Below, piece by piece: positions 43,829 through 53,561 of a stretch of DNA of 64,000 nucleotides; position 1 is the first letter of the stretch, and the number at the start of each line of letters is the position of its first letter. The position numbers were made by a program, and so were the translations under genes. This stretch comes from Candidatus Nanopelagicales bacterium (GTDB lineage: Bacteria > Actinomycetota > Actinomycetes > S36-B12), in the NCBI GenBank assembly GCA_030827125.1, contig JAURFD010000008.1:1-64000 (forward strand), read 5' to 3'. The notes below the pieces were generated by a model. It was not told the origin of the DNA. It saw nothing but the letters and a program-made list of their open reading frames with translations, and did no database searches.

Positions 43829-44713
43829 ATGGCGCGTATTGGATTTATCGGCCTGGGGGACATGGGTCAGGTCATTGTGCCGCGACTCCTGGCGGCCGGC
43901 CACGAGGTTGCGGGGTGGAATCGCTCACCTGGCAAGACCGCGGCGTTGGTCGCGCTAGGCATGATCGAGGCGCAGACTCCCCGAGCCGCGAGTGAGAATG
44001 CCGACCTCGTCTTGTCCATCGTGACCGATGCGGCGGCGGTTCGCGCGGTCGCGCTGGGCGGCGACGGAGTTCTCGCGGGCCTGTCCGAGTCGGGGGTCTA
44101 CCTCGACATGAGCACGATCTCTCCAGAGGCGAGCCGCGAGATCAGCGCGGCCTTCACCGATGCTGATCGCGTCATGCTCGATGCGCCTTTGTCCGGAAGC
44201 CCGGTGACGGTCGAGGCGGGCAAAGCTTCGGTGATGGTGGGTGGTGATCGCGACGCGTACGAGCGCGTTCGACCGGTGTTGCTGGATATCGGGCCCACGG
44301 TGTCGTACATCGGGCCAAGCGGTACGGCGGTGCAGGCCAAGCTTTCGGTCAATCTGCTGCTCATGGTGGAGGTCATCGCCTTTGGGGAAGCCGTCGCCCT
44401 CGCCGAAAAGGGTGGCGTCGAGCGCGAGGCCATTGTCGACGCGATCTTGAACAGTGTTGCCGCGTCCCCGGTCCTGGGCTATCGCGGCCCCTTTGTCCTC
44501 GAGGGCAAGATGCCAGCGAAGCCGCTCGCGGATGTCACGCTCCAGCAGAAGGACATGACCCTTGTTCTGGAGCAGGGGAGACTTCTCGGGCTGCCGCTGC
44601 CGCTCGCATCGTCAGCCAACGACATGATGAATGCTTGTCGCGGCATGGGGATCGATCGCAATGACTTCGTGGTGGCGCATCGCGCCTACCGCAAAATGGG
44701 AGGTTTGTCGTGA
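43829..44713 (+). CDS. NAD(P)-dependent 3-hydroxyisobutyrate/tartronate-semialdehyde reductase-like enzyme
   Basis: The 294-residue product has the Rossmann motif ARIGFIGLGDMGQVIVPRLL, the loop YLDMSTISPEASREI and DAPLSGSPVTVEAGKASVMVGG, and catalytic Lys in VQAKLSVNLLLMVEV. GGAGGG is 4 nt before the ATG. It is a paralogue of the enzyme at 28991-29926. Having two such enzymes under the same operator suggests two hydroxyacid/semialdehyde steps, or one step with isomeric substrates. Confidence 0.88.
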   Translation: MARIGFIGLGDMGQVIVPRLLAAGHEVAGWNRSPGKTAALVALGMIEAQTPRAASENADLVLSIVTDAAAVRAVALGGDGVLAGLSESGVYLDMSTISPEASREISAAFTDADRVMLDAPLSGSPVTVEAGKASVMVGGDRDAYERVRPVLLDIGPTVSYIGPSGTAVQAKLSVNLLLMVEVIAFGEAVALAEKGGVEREAIVDAILNSVAASPVLGYRGPFVLEGKMPAKPLADVTLQQKDMTLVLEQGRLLGLPLPLASSANDMMNACRGMGIDRNDFVVAHRAYRKMGGLS

Positions 44714-45126
44714 AGCCTGAGGACGCGGTATTCCACACCAACCTCGCCGACATACCCTTGGTACCCGGTCTGCGCCGCGATGAGGGCTGGGTGGACATGC
44801 AGGTGCAGTTCCTGCTCGACAAGCACAATCTCGGAACCGATGACTTCCTCCTCGGCTGGACTGTCCTGCCTCCTGGTGCCATGCACGACCGACATCGTCA
44901 TGCGCACTGCGATGAGTTCTGGATCGTCATCTCCGGCGAGGGAGTGATGTACTCCGGCGACGACGGGGTCACTGCCGCGCGAGCCGGCGACATCGTGTGG
45001 ACACCACGCGGTCACTGGCATGGGTTCCGCAATGACGGTTCGGAGGATGCTGTGCTGGTGTGGGGGTGGCGTGGCGCCGGATCCCTCGAGGACTCCGGAT
45101 ATGAGGTGCACCCGGACCATGGCTGA
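44710..45126 (+). CDS. Single-domain cupin protein
   Basis: The 138-residue product has cupin motif 1 in HDRHRHAHCDEFWIVISGEG (His, His, Glu) and motif 2 in GDIVWTPRGHWHGFRN (His), so a metal site is intact. Small cupins of this type act as dioxygenases, isomerases or lyases. The GTG start overlaps the preceding stop (GTGA) and has GGGAGG 6 nt upstream. The gene overlaps the next by 8 nt. Confidence 0.82.
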   Translation: MKPEDAVFHTNLADIPLVPGLRRDEGWVDMQVQFLLDKHNLGTDDFLLGWTVLPPGAMHDRHRHAHCDEFWIVISGEGVMYSGDDGVTAARAGDIVWTPRGHWHGFRNDGSEDAVLVWGWRGAGSLEDSGYEVHPDHG

Positions 45127-45817
45127 ACAGACATCGGGCGATGAGCGGGTCGATGCCGGCCTCGCCGCCCTCGCCCTGATGCGCCGCGACGCCGAGGATC
45201 AAGGACTCCCGCCGGTCGGGTGGAAGGTTGGCTTCGGGTCGCCCTCGGGGTTGGCTTTGTTCAGCCTCGATGCGCCCATCATCGGATTTCTCACCGAGGC
45301 CGGCGCGGTGCCCGCCACGGAGGAGGTCGACATTGCCGACTGGGTCGCTCCCGTCGTGGAGTGCGAGATCGCCGCCTTCGTGGCGCGAGACATTCCGCCG
45401 GGGACCTCAGCGTCGGAAGCGGTGGCGTGCGTCGTCTCGTGGGCTCCTGCCTTTGAGTTCGCCGACATCGACGCTCCTCCGACGAATGTCGCCGACGTCC
45501 TGGCTGGCAACATCTTCCACCGGGGCTATCGCATCGGTGAGCGCTTTGACGGGACTGCAGACGCGGTGAGCGTGCTCAGCGCCGAGGTCGTCCTGAATGG
45601 TGAGCGCAGTGTTGTCACCGACGTCACCGCCCTCACCGGTGACCTTGGTTCGGTGATTGCTCGGACTGCCGAATTAGCACCCATGATCGGGCGCGGTGTA
45701 CAGGCCGGCGATGTCATCCTCACCGGATCCATCATCCCTCCGGCCCCGGTACGACCGGGCTCGGTCATCACCTACCGCCTGTCTGACTCACCGACGATGG
45801 CGGCAACCTTCACGTGA
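45119..45817 (+). CDS. 2-keto-4-pentenoate hydratase/fumarylacetoacetate hydrolase-fold protein
   Basis: The 232-residue product resembles MhpD-type hydratases: PVGWKVGFGSPSGLALFSL near the N-terminus, VVECEIAAFVARDI with the metal-binding Glu pair, and VQAGDVILTGSIIPPAPVRPGS near the end. These enzymes hydrate 2-oxopent-4-enoate or hydrolyse related diketoacids in the last steps of ring-derived catabolism. ATG 45119 is used because it overlaps the upstream cupin by 8 nt; a longer frame has no better signal. Overlaps the DMT gene by 4 nt. Confidence 0.85.
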   Translation: MAEQTSGDERVDAGLAALALMRRDAEDQGLPPVGWKVGFGSPSGLALFSLDAPIIGFLTEAGAVPATEEVDIADWVAPVVECEIAAFVARDIPPGTSASEAVACVVSWAPAFEFADIDAPPTNVADVLAGNIFHRGYRIGERFDGTADAVSVLSAEVVLNGERSVVTDVTALTGDLGSVIARTAELAPMIGRGVQAGDVILTGSIIPPAPVRPGSVITYRLSDSPTMAATFT

Positions 45818-46794
45818 CCGCATTAGGACAGTCTTCGCGCGCCGTTCCCATCGCGATCCTCACGACGTTCGCCACCTTCATGTTGGTGAGTCTGCAGATC
45901 CGCGGAGTCGGCGAACTCGTCTCTCGCGGTGCCTCGCCCATCGCGGTGGCCGGGAGCACCCAACTTCTGCAAGGCCTCGTCACGCTGGGCTTGATCTTCG
46001 CCCTTCGTCCGCTCCGCGAGGGGGTCCGTCGGACCTTCGTGGGAGTCCGATCGGGGGAGATTCCCCTGTGGACGTTGGCGGGTGGTTTGGCAGGGGCACT
46101 ACAGATTGCCGTCATGGGTCTGGTGTCGCCGATCATCGGCATCGCCGCACTCACCGTCCTGCTCGTCTCGGGGCAAACCGTCAACGGACTGCTGGTGGAC
46201 CGAGTAGGGCTGACCCCCGGAGGTCGTCGCGCGGTCACCCCGACGCGCATCTTCGGTGCCCTTCTGGCGGTGCTCGCTGTTTCGCTGGTGTGGGTCGGCA
46301 ACAGCACGAAGGCCGAGTACTCGGCTGAATGGTGGGCTGTCGTACTCGCGATTCTGGCCGGCGCGGGGGCCGCCATTCAGGCTGCGCTGAATGGCCGAGT
46401 CGCCAGCCTGTCGGGCCAGCCTGTGGTGGCGGCCGAGGTGAACTTCCTCGGGGGCGCCGTCGTCATGTGGCTGCTCGTCGGGGTGCTCGTGCTTGCGGGG
46501 TCCCGTCAATCACCGGTGCCCGATGCGGGATCGGCCTGGCTCTACGCCAGCACCATCTTCGGCCTGCTGCTCATCGTCAACATTTCCTGGGCCGTCAAGC
46601 ACCTCGGGGTGCTCGTGCTCAGCCTGGTGGGCGTTGTCGGTCAAATCTCCGGGGCCATCATGGTGGACTTTGTGCTTCCCCTGCCCGGATCTCATTTCGC
46701 CTGGACCCTGTTGCTGAGCCTCGGGGTGTCCGTCATTGCGGTGGCGGTAGCGACCCTGGGACGACGTGCCGCGCTCGCCCGCGAAGCTCAATAG
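45814..46794 (+). CDS. DMT-superfamily transporter, fused DUF606 type (second copy)
   Basis: The 326-residue product has ten or so hydrophobic segments in two halves, with LNGRVASLSGQPVVAAEVNF in the second half matching the equivalent segment of the paralogue at 16727-17707. Both are 326 residues, though sequence identity by eye is modest. It is the last gene of the bicupin operon (GTGA overlap), so may export an intermediate or import a substrate. It lies 20 bp before folD and marks the right border of the island. Confidence 0.78.
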   Translation: MTALGQSSRAVPIAILTTFATFMLVSLQIRGVGELVSRGASPIAVAGSTQLLQGLVTLGLIFALRPLREGVRRTFVGVRSGEIPLWTLAGGLAGALQIAVMGLVSPIIGIAALTVLLVSGQTVNGLLVDRVGLTPGGRRAVTPTRIFGALLAVLAVSLVWVGNSTKAEYSAEWWAVVLAILAGAGAAIQAALNGRVASLSGQPVVAAEVNFLGGAVVMWLLVGVLVLAGSRQSPVPDAGSAWLYASTIFGLLLIVNISWAVKHLGVLVLSLVGVVGQISGAIMVDFVLPLPGSHFAWTLLLSLGVSVIAVAVATLGRRAALAREAQ

Positions 46795-46802
46795 GCCCTC
46801 GC

Positions 46803-46808
46803 TAGGGT
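46803..46808 (+). promoter_or_regulatory. -10 box TAGGGT of a leaderless folD promoter
   Basis: TAGGGT ends 6 nt before ATG 46815 in a 20-bp gap, so folD is insulated from the catabolic operon upstream. Confidence 0.55.
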
Positions 46809-46814
46809 GAGGGC

Positions 46815-47666
46815 ATGACGGCGACCATCCTCGACGGCAAGGCCACGGCCAAGGCTGTTAAGCAGGTACTCACTGATCGCGTTGCGGTCCTCAAAGCCCG
46901 TGGCATCACGCCCGGACTCGCGACGGTTCTCGTGGGTGATGATCCGGGGAGTCACGCCTATGTCGGTGGCAAGCACCGTGACTGCGCCGAGGTAGGGATC
47001 GCGTCCATCCGTGTGGACATGCCTGGTGACTCCACTCAGGCTGACGTCGAGGACGCCGTACGAGCCTTGAACGATGACCCGGCCGTCACCGGATTCATTG
47101 TCCAGCTACCCCTGCCCAAGGGATTGGACAGCAATCACGTTCTTGAACTGATGGATCCGCTGAAGGACGCGGATGGGCTCCACCCGATGAACCTCGGTCG
47201 GCTGGTCCTAGGAATCGAGGCACCGCTTCCGTGCACTCCGCGCGGCATCGTGGAATTGCTCCGAACCTATGACGTACCGATCAATGGTGCCGAGGTGTGC
47301 GTTGTCGGTCGAGGAGTGACGGTGGGTCGCCCCCTCGGTCTACTGCTCACCCGTCGTCAGGAGAACGCCACCGTCACCTTGTGTCATACGGGAACGCGTG
47401 ACATGTCCGCGCACATCGCGCGAGCCGACATCGTCGTCGCCGCTGCCGGTGTCCCGCACTTCATCACCCCGGACATGATCAAGCCGGGTGCGGCACTCGT
47501 CGATGTCGGCATCACGCGGACCGATGCCGGTCTGCTCGGCGACATCGATCCGGCATGCGCGGAGGTCGCGGGTTGGCTGGCACCGATGCCTGGTGGGTCG
47601 GGCCCCATGACGCGGGCCATGCTGCTCGCCAACGTTGTTGAGGCTGCCGAGCGGTCCTCGGGTTGA
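46815..47666 (+). CDS. folD: Methylene-THF dehydrogenase/methenyl-THF cyclohydrolase
   Basis: The 283-residue product makes 10-formyl-THF for purine synthesis. The catalytic Tyr and Lys are in [25 protein letters not shown] and [15 protein letters not shown] are FolD signatures; [17 protein letters not shown] binds NADP. In many actinobacteria folD directly follows purH, and the two are separated here by the ~30-kb island. Confidence 0.97.
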   Translation: MTATILDGKATAKAVKQVLTDRVAVLKARGITPGLATVLVGDDPGSHAYVGGKHRDCAEVGIASIRVDMPGDSTQADVEDAVRALNDDPAVTGFIVQLPLPKGLDSNHVLELMDPLKDADGLHPMNLGRLVLGIEAPLPCTPRGIVELLRTYDVPINGAEVCVVGRGVTVGRPLGLLLTRRQENATVTLCHTGTRDMSAHIARADIVVAAAGVPHFITPDMIKPGAALVDVGITRTDAGLLGDIDPACAEVAGWLAPMPGGSGPMTRAMLLANVVEAAERSSG

Positions 47667-47670
47667 TCAG

Positions 47671-47979
47671 ATGACGGGTATGGCTTCAGTTCATCCGCTG
47701 CGTCCTCGGCCGAAGCGTTGGTGGCGGCAGTGGCCGATTGGTGTCGTGCTCATCGGGGTCGTCGCATCTCTCGTGGTGGTCGCGCTGGACCACTTCCGCA
47801 TCGGATCACTCATGCTGGCCGGCAGCCTCGTGCTCGCATTCGTCCTACGACTCGTCCTGCCGTCCTCACAGATCGGCATGCTCGCGGTCCGATCGCGCAC
47901 AGTGGATCTCGTCGTTCTGGGGACTCTCGCACTCGTCCTGGCGGTCTTTGCGCTCTGGGTGCCACCGCCGCCGGCCTAG
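47671..47979 (+). CDS. DUF3017 membrane protein
   Basis: The 102-residue product has a basic N-terminus (RPRPKRWWRQWP) and three hydrophobic segments: IGVVLIGVVASLVVVAL, SLMLAGSLVLAFVLRLVL and TVDLVVLGTLALVLAVFAL. Size, topology and the place directly after folD match actinobacterial DUF3017 proteins, whose function is unknown. ATG 47671 is 4 nt after the folD stop. Convergent with the TPM-domain gene, 11 bp away. Confidence 0.85.
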   Translation: MTGMASVHPLRPRPKRWWRQWPIGVVLIGVVASLVVVALDHFRIGSLMLAGSLVLAFVLRLVLPSSQIGMLAVRSRTVDLVVLGTLALVLAVFALWVPPPPA

Positions 47980-47990
47980 TGAGTGGATGG

Positions 47991-49307
47991 CTAGAAGTCT
48001 CCACCCCCGAAGCTACCGCCGCCCCCGAAGTCTCCACCCCCGAAGCCACCGCCACGACCGAAGTCGCCGCCGCCGAACGTGGTGCCGTCAGGGCCTGGCT
48101 GTCCCATCGGCGGTGCGGCCTGGGCGGCCGGGGCGGCAAACGTGCTCGCCAACATCGTGCCGATGAACAGTGCCGGCATGATGTCGCTCCAACTGCGGTA
48201 GTAGCCACGCGCGTAGGGAGCGTAGGCCGGGCCGCCCTGCCAATAGGGCACTCGCTGACCTCCCGCGTCGACCTCCCGCGGTGTCGGGCGTCCTCCCGAG
48301 TTAATCGTGTTCTCGCAGGCGGCACAGACCGGCACCGGGTGTGCCGCTCCGCCCTGGGGTGCCCAATCGATGTCGTCGACGCTCGGTCCGTGGCGGGGAT
48401 CGACGAAGCACGGGGCCCGATGCGCCGGCTCCGGTCGGCCATCCATCCGCGCTTCGACACAGGCCAATGCGTATCGACCCTTTTCAAGTTCGCCGGTCGC
48501 CGCGGTGATATCTGCGTCACTGGAGGCCGTGGCTGTGGAGTCGCTCGCCGCCGAGTAGGCGTCCAACGCCTTCTGCAGATCCGCCCGCCCAGCCTCGTCA
48601 AGTCGGCTGTCGGTGAGGTCGAAGGAGCCGAGGCGTTCGCCGAGTTCGGTGACGTCCTCGTTGAGGACCGCGCGTACGGTATCGAGTCGCTGGGCCTGCT
48701 GCTTCTTCCCACGGCGGCGTAGGAAGACAAAGCCGATTCCGCCAAGCACTACAAGGACGACCAGCGGAATGAGGATGGGAATGCCACTCCCGGACGATGT
48801 GGGGGATGACTGTGCCCCGCTACCGGAACTGTTGTTCGCGGCGGCACTGTCGTTGAACTGCGCATCGACACCGGCGACAAAGGCTTGGAGGACGGCGTAC
48901 ACGCCGTTGGCACTGTTCTGCGCGAAGGCGGTGTCCGCGATCTGCCGAACCGAACCGGAGGTGGAACCGGCCCGGAAGGAATTGCCGGCCACCATGGCGT
49001 AGACACCGTCGCGTCCGACCGACGCCTGGATTTCGCTCAGGAGGGCGTCCGCGGAGCCGTAGGCCGTGACGTCCTCCTCGGGCAGGACCGCGATGAAGAT
49101 CGGTAGTCCCGTGTCGGTGATCTGCTGCTGCAGCGCGGTCACCTGACCGGTGGTGAGGCTGAGTTCGGCCACCGGGTCGTTGTAGACAGCCTCGGCGCGC
49201 AGGATGTCGGCGATGGCGTCGATGGTCGCATCCGCGCGGGCTAGGGAGGAGCTACTGAGGATGGCGACGAGTGACAGGAGGGCGAGGACGAAGAGACGGC
49301 GCACCAT
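47991..49307 (-). CDS. TPM-domain membrane protein with Gly-rich C-terminal tail
   Basis: The 438-residue product has a signal peptide (about 1-25, ending SLARA), an extracytoplasmic TPM-like domain (~35-160, with FIAVLPEEDVTAYGSADALL), one TM near the middle (IPILIPLVVLVVLGGIGFVFL), a cytoplasmic helical region with repeated Ala/Glu/Asp that may coil, a Cys pair in PVCAACENTI, and a tail of FGGGDF-type repeats. YgcG/TPM proteins are linked to photosystem repair in plants and are uncharacterised in most bacteria. The Gly-rich tail is encoded by imperfect 12-21-bp tandem repeats at 47996-48080. Confidence 0.78.
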   Translation of the reverse strand: MVRRLFVLALLSLVAILSSSSLARADATIDAIADILRAEAVYNDPVAELSLTTGQVTALQQQITDTGLPIFIAVLPEEDVTAYGSADALLSEIQASVGRDGVYAMVAGNSFRAGSTSGSVRQIADTAFAQNSANGVYAVLQAFVAGVDAQFNDSAAANNSSGSGAQSSPTSSGSGIPILIPLVVLVVLGGIGFVFLRRRGKKQQAQRLDTVRAVLNEDVTELGERLGSFDLTDSRLDEAGRADLQKALDAYSAASDSTATASSDADITAATGELEKGRYALACVEARMDGRPEPAHRAPCFVDPRHGPSVDDIDWAPQGGAAHPVPVCAACENTINSGGRPTPREVDAGGQRVPYWQGGPAYAPYARGYYRSWSDIMPALFIGTMLASTFAAPAAQAAPPMGQPGPDGTTFGGGDFGRGGGFGGGDFGGGGSFGGGDF

Positions 49308-49339
49308 GGATCGACACTACCCCCGATTGACGCGGTCGA

Positions 49340-51094
49340 TCAGTCCTTGATCTCGCAGAGCACCGTGCCCGTGGGGACGGTGGCGCCCACAGCGGCGTCA
49401 AGCCCGGTCACGATCCCCGCCTTGTGGGCCGTAAGGGGCTGCTCCATCTTCATGGCCTCAAGCACCACGATGAGATCGCCTGGTGCGACCTGCTGCCCCT
49501 CTTCGACGGCCACCTTGACCACGGTCCCCTGCATGGGTGCGGCCACCGCATCGCCGGAGGCCGCCGATCCGGAGGATCGATCGCGCTTGCGGCTGGCCTT
49601 CGCCGGCCCGGACTTGTTTGTCGACGCGCCACCGAGGCCGGCGGGCAGCGTGACGGCAAGCCTGCGGCCGTCGACCTCGACCGTCACGGTTTCGCGTCCG
49701 GCAGATACCTCGGGTGCGTCGGCGGTTCCGGTGTAGGGCGGGATCGTGTTGTTGAAGCCGCCCTCGATCCAGCGGGTGTGCACGGTGAAGGGTGCGTCGC
49801 CCTCAGGAGCGAATGCGGGGTCGTCGACGACGGCGCGGTGGAAGGGGATGGCGGTGGCGATGCCTTCGACGACGAACTCCCGCAGCGCGCGTCGGGACCG
49901 CTCTAGTGCCTCCTGCCGGTCGCGTCCGGTGACGATGAGCTTGGCGAGAAGGGAGTCGAAGTTGCCGCCAATGATGTCGCCCTGACCGAAGCCGGCATCG
50001 ACGCGGACCCCGGGACCGGCCGGCTCGACCCACTCGGTGAGGACGCCGGGCGCGGGGAGGAAGCCGCGGCCCGGATCCTCACCGTTGATACGGAACTCGA
50101 TGCTGTGTCCGCGCAGCACCGGGTCGTCATAGTCGATGACCCCACCGTCGGCGATGCGGAACTGCTCTCGGACCAGGTCGATGCCAGCGACCTCCTCGGA
50201 GACCGGATGCTCCACCTGCAGTCGGGTGTTGACCTCGAGGAACGAGATGGTGCCGTCTTCACCGACGAGGAATTCGCACGTGCCAGCGTTGTAATAGCCG
50301 GCTTCCTTGATGATGGCCTTCGAGGCCGAGTACAGGGCGTCGACCTGTTCATCGGAAAGGAAAGGCGCCGGAGCTTCCTCGACCAATTTTTGGTGCCGAC
50401 GCTGCAATGAACAGTCACGCGTCGAGACCACCACGACATTGCCGTGCTGATCGGCCAAGACCTGTGTCTCGACATGGCGTGGGTTGTCCAGGTAGCGCTC
50501 GACGAAGCACTCGCCACGACCAAACGCGGCCACGGCCTCGCGCACGGCAGAGTCGTAGAGCTCGGGGATCTCTTCCAGGGTGCGGGCGACCTTGAGGCCG
50601 CGCCCGCCGCCACCAAAGGCCGCCTTGATCGCCACCGGTAAACCGTGCTCCTGGGCGAAGGCGACGACCTCGTCGGCTCCGGTTACCGGATCGGGCGTAC
50701 CGGGGACCTGTGGGGCTCCCGCGCGCGCCGCGATGTGTCGGGCGGAGACCTTGTCACCGAGTGATCGGATCGCTTCCGGTGGCGGTCCGATCCAGGTCAG
50801 CCCGGCGTCGATGACCGCCTGGGCGAAGTCGGCGTTTTCGGAGAGGAACCCGTAGCCGGGGTGCACGGCGTCGGCTCCGGCCCGGCGAGCCGCGTCGAGC
50901 AACTTGGCAATGTCAAGGTAGGTCTCCGCCGCGGTGGCGCCACCAAGCGCGTACGCCTCGTCAGCCATGCGGACGTGCAGGGCCTCGCGGTCGGGGTCGG
51001 CGTACACCGCCACGGAGGTCAGGCCGGCATCTCGGCAGGCGCGGGCAACACGTACGGCGATCTCGCCTCGATTGGCGATGAGGACCTTCTGCAC
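49340..51094 (-). CDS. Acyl-CoA carboxylase alpha subunit (biotin carboxylase plus biotin carrier)
   Basis: The 584-residue product begins [20 protein letters not shown]. The biotin carboxylase domain (~1-450) has the ATP-grasp glycine loop [12 protein letters not shown] and [16 protein letters not shown]. The C-terminal biotinyl domain carries the biotinylated Lys in [12 protein letters not shown] (~547). It matches the actinobacterial AccA3/PccA type, which serves both acetyl- and propionyl-CoA carboxylases. GTG 51094 is chosen over a much longer upstream frame because TAGACT ends 7 nt before it. It works with the epsilon and beta subunits at 51.8-53.6 kb; maf lies between. Confidence 0.95.
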   Translation of the reverse strand: MQKVLIANRGEIAVRVARACRDAGLTSVAVYADPDREALHVRMADEAYALGGATAAETYLDIAKLLDAARRAGADAVHPGYGFLSENADFAQAVIDAGLTWIGPPPEAIRSLGDKVSARHIAARAGAPQVPGTPDPVTGADEVVAFAQEHGLPVAIKAAFGGGGRGLKVARTLEEIPELYDSAVREAVAAFGRGECFVERYLDNPRHVETQVLADQHGNVVVVSTRDCSLQRRHQKLVEEAPAPFLSDEQVDALYSASKAIIKEAGYYNAGTCEFLVGEDGTISFLEVNTRLQVEHPVSEEVAGIDLVREQFRIADGGVIDYDDPVLRGHSIEFRINGEDPGRGFLPAPGVLTEWVEPAGPGVRVDAGFGQGDIIGGNFDSLLAKLIVTGRDRQEALERSRRALREFVVEGIATAIPFHRAVVDDPAFAPEGDAPFTVHTRWIEGGFNNTIPPYTGTADAPEVSAGRETVTVEVDGRRLAVTLPAGLGGASTNKSGPAKASRKRDRSSGSAASGDAVAAPMQGTVVKVAVEEGQQVAPGDLIVVLEAMKMEQPLTAHKAGIVTGLDAAVGATVPTGTVLCEIKD

Positions 51095-51101
51095 GCGCTG
51101 C

Positions 51102-51107
51102 AGTCTA
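51102..51107 (-). promoter_or_regulatory. -10 box TAGACT of a leaderless promoter for the carboxylase alpha subunit
   Basis: On the minus strand TAGACT ends 7 nt before GTG 51094. Confidence 0.55.
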
Positions 51108-51134
51108 GGGACCCCCCTCTGGCAAGGTGTGGGC

Positions 51135-51752
51135 ATGTCGCAACTGCCCCTGATCCTCGCCTCGGCCTCGCCGTCCCGGCGACGACTGCTCGAGCAGGCT
51201 GGGCTTGCCCCCCGCGTCTTGGTCAGCGGCGTGGATGAGGAGTCCATCGAGGAGCGGATGCGGCAGCAGCCGGTGCCGGAGGTGGCCCTTGCGCTCGCCC
51301 GGGCCAAGGCGGAAGCCGTCGTGACTACGGACCCGCTGCCGGAGGGCGCGCTTGTGCTCGGCTGCGACTCCATCTTCGAGGTCGACGGCGTACGGCTGGG
51401 CAAACCACCGACACCGGAGGAGGCCATGAGGCGCTGGCAGCGCATGCGTGGGCGACCCGGATTCCTGCACACGGGTCACTGGCTGATGGACACTGCGTCC
51501 GGTCGCGCTGTCGGCGAAGCGGTCACGACCGTGGTGCATATGGTGGACGCACCGGACGATGAGATCCGCGCCTACATCGCTACCGGCGAGCCGCTCAAGG
51601 TTGCCGGGGGATTCACCCTGGATGACCTCGGAGCTCCGTTTGTCGCCGGTATTGAGGGTGACCCCGGCAATGTCATCGGAGTTTCCCTGCCCGCCGTTCG
51701 CCGACTCGCGGGCGAACTCGGTCACCCGTGGCCGAAGGTCGTCGGCTGGTAA
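51135..51752 (+). CDS. maf: Maf-like nucleotide pyrophosphatase
   Basis: The 205-residue product begins with the Maf signature [18 protein letters not shown] and has the catalytic region [15 protein letters not shown] and [18 protein letters not shown]. Maf proteins hydrolyse modified or canonical nucleoside triphosphates (dTTP/UTP type). ATG 51135 is 40 bp from the divergent carboxylase gene; CAAGGT ending 6 nt before it may be a weak leaderless -10 box. Conserved beside acyl-CoA carboxylase genes in actinobacteria. Confidence 0.95.
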   Translation: MSQLPLILASASPSRRRLLEQAGLAPRVLVSGVDEESIEERMRQQPVPEVALALARAKAEAVVTTDPLPEGALVLGCDSIFEVDGVRLGKPPTPEEAMRRWQRMRGRPGFLHTGHWLMDTASGRAVGEAVTTVVHMVDAPDDEIRAYIATGEPLKVAGGFTLDDLGAPFVAGIEGDPGNVIGVSLPAVRRLAGELGHPWPKVVGW

Positions 51753-51771
51753 CTGAGCGGGGGCGGGCCGC

Positions 51772-51981
51772 TCAGCGGGGCAATGACGAGGCGCGCCAGG
51801 CGCCCGGGCCGGAGCCGAGCCGCGGTCGCGTCTGGCGGGCCGGCAGCGCCCATAGGCTTCGGGGCTTGCGTGCCGGTGGGTCGATCGCGGCACGCAGGCT
51901 TGCCACGGCCGCGACGACCGCAGCAACTTCGGCCGGTGTCGCGGGTCCGTGATTGACGATCGGCTCGTCGGCGTCGCTCAT
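51772..51981 (-). CDS. Acyl-CoA carboxylase epsilon subunit (AccE-like)
   Basis: This 69-residue product starts [21 protein letters not shown] conserved helix ([15 protein letters not shown]) and a basic, Trp-containing C-terminus ([24 protein letters not shown]) are typical of actinobacterial AccE, which stabilises the alpha-beta carboxylase complex. It overlaps the beta-subunit stop by 4 nt (ATGA), so it is translationally coupled. Its stop is 19 bp from the convergent maf stop. Confidence 0.88.
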   Translation of the reverse strand: MSDADEPIVNHGPATPAEVAAVVAAVASLRAAIDPPARKPRSLWALPARQTRPRLGSGPGAWRASSLPR

Positions 51982-53561
51982 AGCGGGATATTGCCGTGCT
52001 TCTTGGGCGGGCGGCTGGCGCGCTTGGTGCGCAGCGCCCGCAGGGCTCGCACGATCATCGGTCGCGTTTCCTCGGGGAGGATGACGCGGTCGATGTAGCC
52101 CCGCTCGGCGGCGACGTAGGGATTGGCCAGGGTTGCCTCGTACTCCTCGATGAGCCGAGCACGCTCGGCCTCGGGATCCGCGGCGTTGGCGAGTTCTTGG
52201 CGATAAAGGATGTTGACGGCACCCTGCGCGCCCATGACCGCGATCTGCGCGGTGGGCCACGCGAGGTTGATGTCAGCACCGAGGTGCTTGGAGCCCATGA
52301 CGTCGTAGGCGCCGCCGTAGGCCTTGCGCGTGATGACGGTGACGAGCGGGACCGTGGCCTCGGCGTAGGCGTAGATGAGCTTGGCGCCGCGTCGGATGAT
52401 GCCGTCCCATTCCTGGTCGGTGCCGGGGAGGAAGCCGGGGACGTCCACGAAGGTGAGGACGGGGACGTTGAAGGCATCGCACGTGCGGACGAAGCGAGCG
52501 GCCTTCTCCGAGGCTTCGATATCGAGCGTGCCGGCGAACTGCATCGGCTGATTGGCCACGACGCCGACGGGGCGACCCTCGACACGACCGAATCCGCAGA
52601 TGATGTTGGGCGCGAAGAGCGGCTGCACCTCGAGGAACTCGTCGTCATCGAGGACGTGCTCAATGACCCGGTGCATGTCGTAGGGCTGGTTGGGTGAATC
52701 TGGGATCAGCGTGTTGAGTTCGCGGTCGTGCTCGCTGATGTCCAGGTCCGCCTCCACGTCGTACGTCGGCGGCTCGTCGAGGTTGTTGCTCGGCAGGTAG
52801 GACAGGAGCGCGCGCACGTAGTCGAACGCGTCGGACTCATCGTCGGCCATGTAGTGGGCGACACCGGATTTGGTGTTGTGGGTCCGGGCGCCGCCGAGCT
52901 CTTCGAAGGGGACGTCTTCGCCGGTGACCGTCTTGATGACATCCGGGCCGGTGATGAACATGTGCGAGGTCTTGTCCACCATGACGATGAAGTCGGTGAT
53001 GGCAGGGGAGTAGACGGCCCCACCCGCGCACGGACCCATGATCAGCGAGATTTGCGGGATGACGCCGGAGGCCTGCACGTTGCGATTGAAGATCTCGCCG
53101 TAGAGGCCGAGTGACACGACCCCCTCTTGGATGCGTGCACCACCGGAGTCGTTGAGCCCGATGATGGGGCAGCCGGTCTTGAGCGCGAGATCCATGACCT
53201 TGACGATCTTCTCGCCGAACACTTCACCGAGGGACCCACCGAACACGGTGAAGTCCTGGGCGAAGACGCAGACCGGTCGACCGTCGACGGTGCCGTAGCC
53301 GGTGATGACGCCGTCGCCGTACGGCCGACTCTTGTCGAGGCCGAAGTTGTGTGAGCGGTGACGGGCGAGACCGTCGAGTTGTTGGAACGAGCCCGGATCG
53401 AGGAAGGCCTCGATGCGTTCCATCGCGGTGAGCTTGCCCTTCGCGTGCTGCTTATCGATCGCCGCCTGGCGCCGCCCGGCCGCTTCCGCGCGACGCTGAA
53501 GGAGTTCATCGGCCTTCTCGGCGGTGGTGTGTGGCGCATTCGCCGCGGGAGTCGAGGTCAC
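51978..53561 (-). CDS. pccB: Acyl-CoA (propionyl-CoA type) carboxylase beta subunit
   Basis: The 527-residue carboxyltransferase has both crotonase-like halves: [18 protein letters not shown] and [20 protein letters not shown] in the first, and [19 protein letters not shown] with [19 protein letters not shown] in the second. It resembles AccD5/PccB, which make methylmalonyl-CoA from propionyl-CoA; acetyl-CoA use cannot be excluded. Starts with a leaderless GTG from the bidirectional promoter shared with birA. Confidence 0.95.
   Translation of the reverse strand: MTSTPAANAPHTTAEKADELLQRRAEAAGRRQAAIDKQHAKGKLTAMERIEAFLDPGSFQQLDGLARHRSHNFGLDKSRPYGDGVITGYGTVDGRPVCVFAQDFTVFGGSLGEVFGEKIVKVMDLALKTGCPIIGLNDSGGARIQEGVVSLGLYGEIFNRNVQASGVIPQISLIMGPCAGGAVYSPAITDFIVMVDKTSHMFITGPDVIKTVTGEDVPFEELGGARTHNTKSGVAHYMADDESDAFDYVRALLSYLPSNNLDEPPTYDVEADLDISEHDRELNTLIPDSPNQPYDMHRVIEHVLDDDEFLEVQPLFAPNIICGFGRVEGRPVGVVANQPMQFAGTLDIEASEKAARFVRTCDAFNVPVLTFVDVPGFLPGTDQEWDGIIRRGAKLIYAYAEATVPLVTVITRKAYGGAYDVMGSKHLGADINLAWPTAQIAVMGAQGAVNILYRQELANAADPEAERARLIEEYEATLANPYVAAERGYIDRVILPEETRPMIVRALRALRTKRASRPPKKHGNIPL

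Noticed and set aside
47996-48080. Short tandem repeats that might suggest a repeat array or CRISPR
   Set aside because: They encode the Gly-rich FGGGDF tail of the TPM-domain protein; there are no regular spacers.
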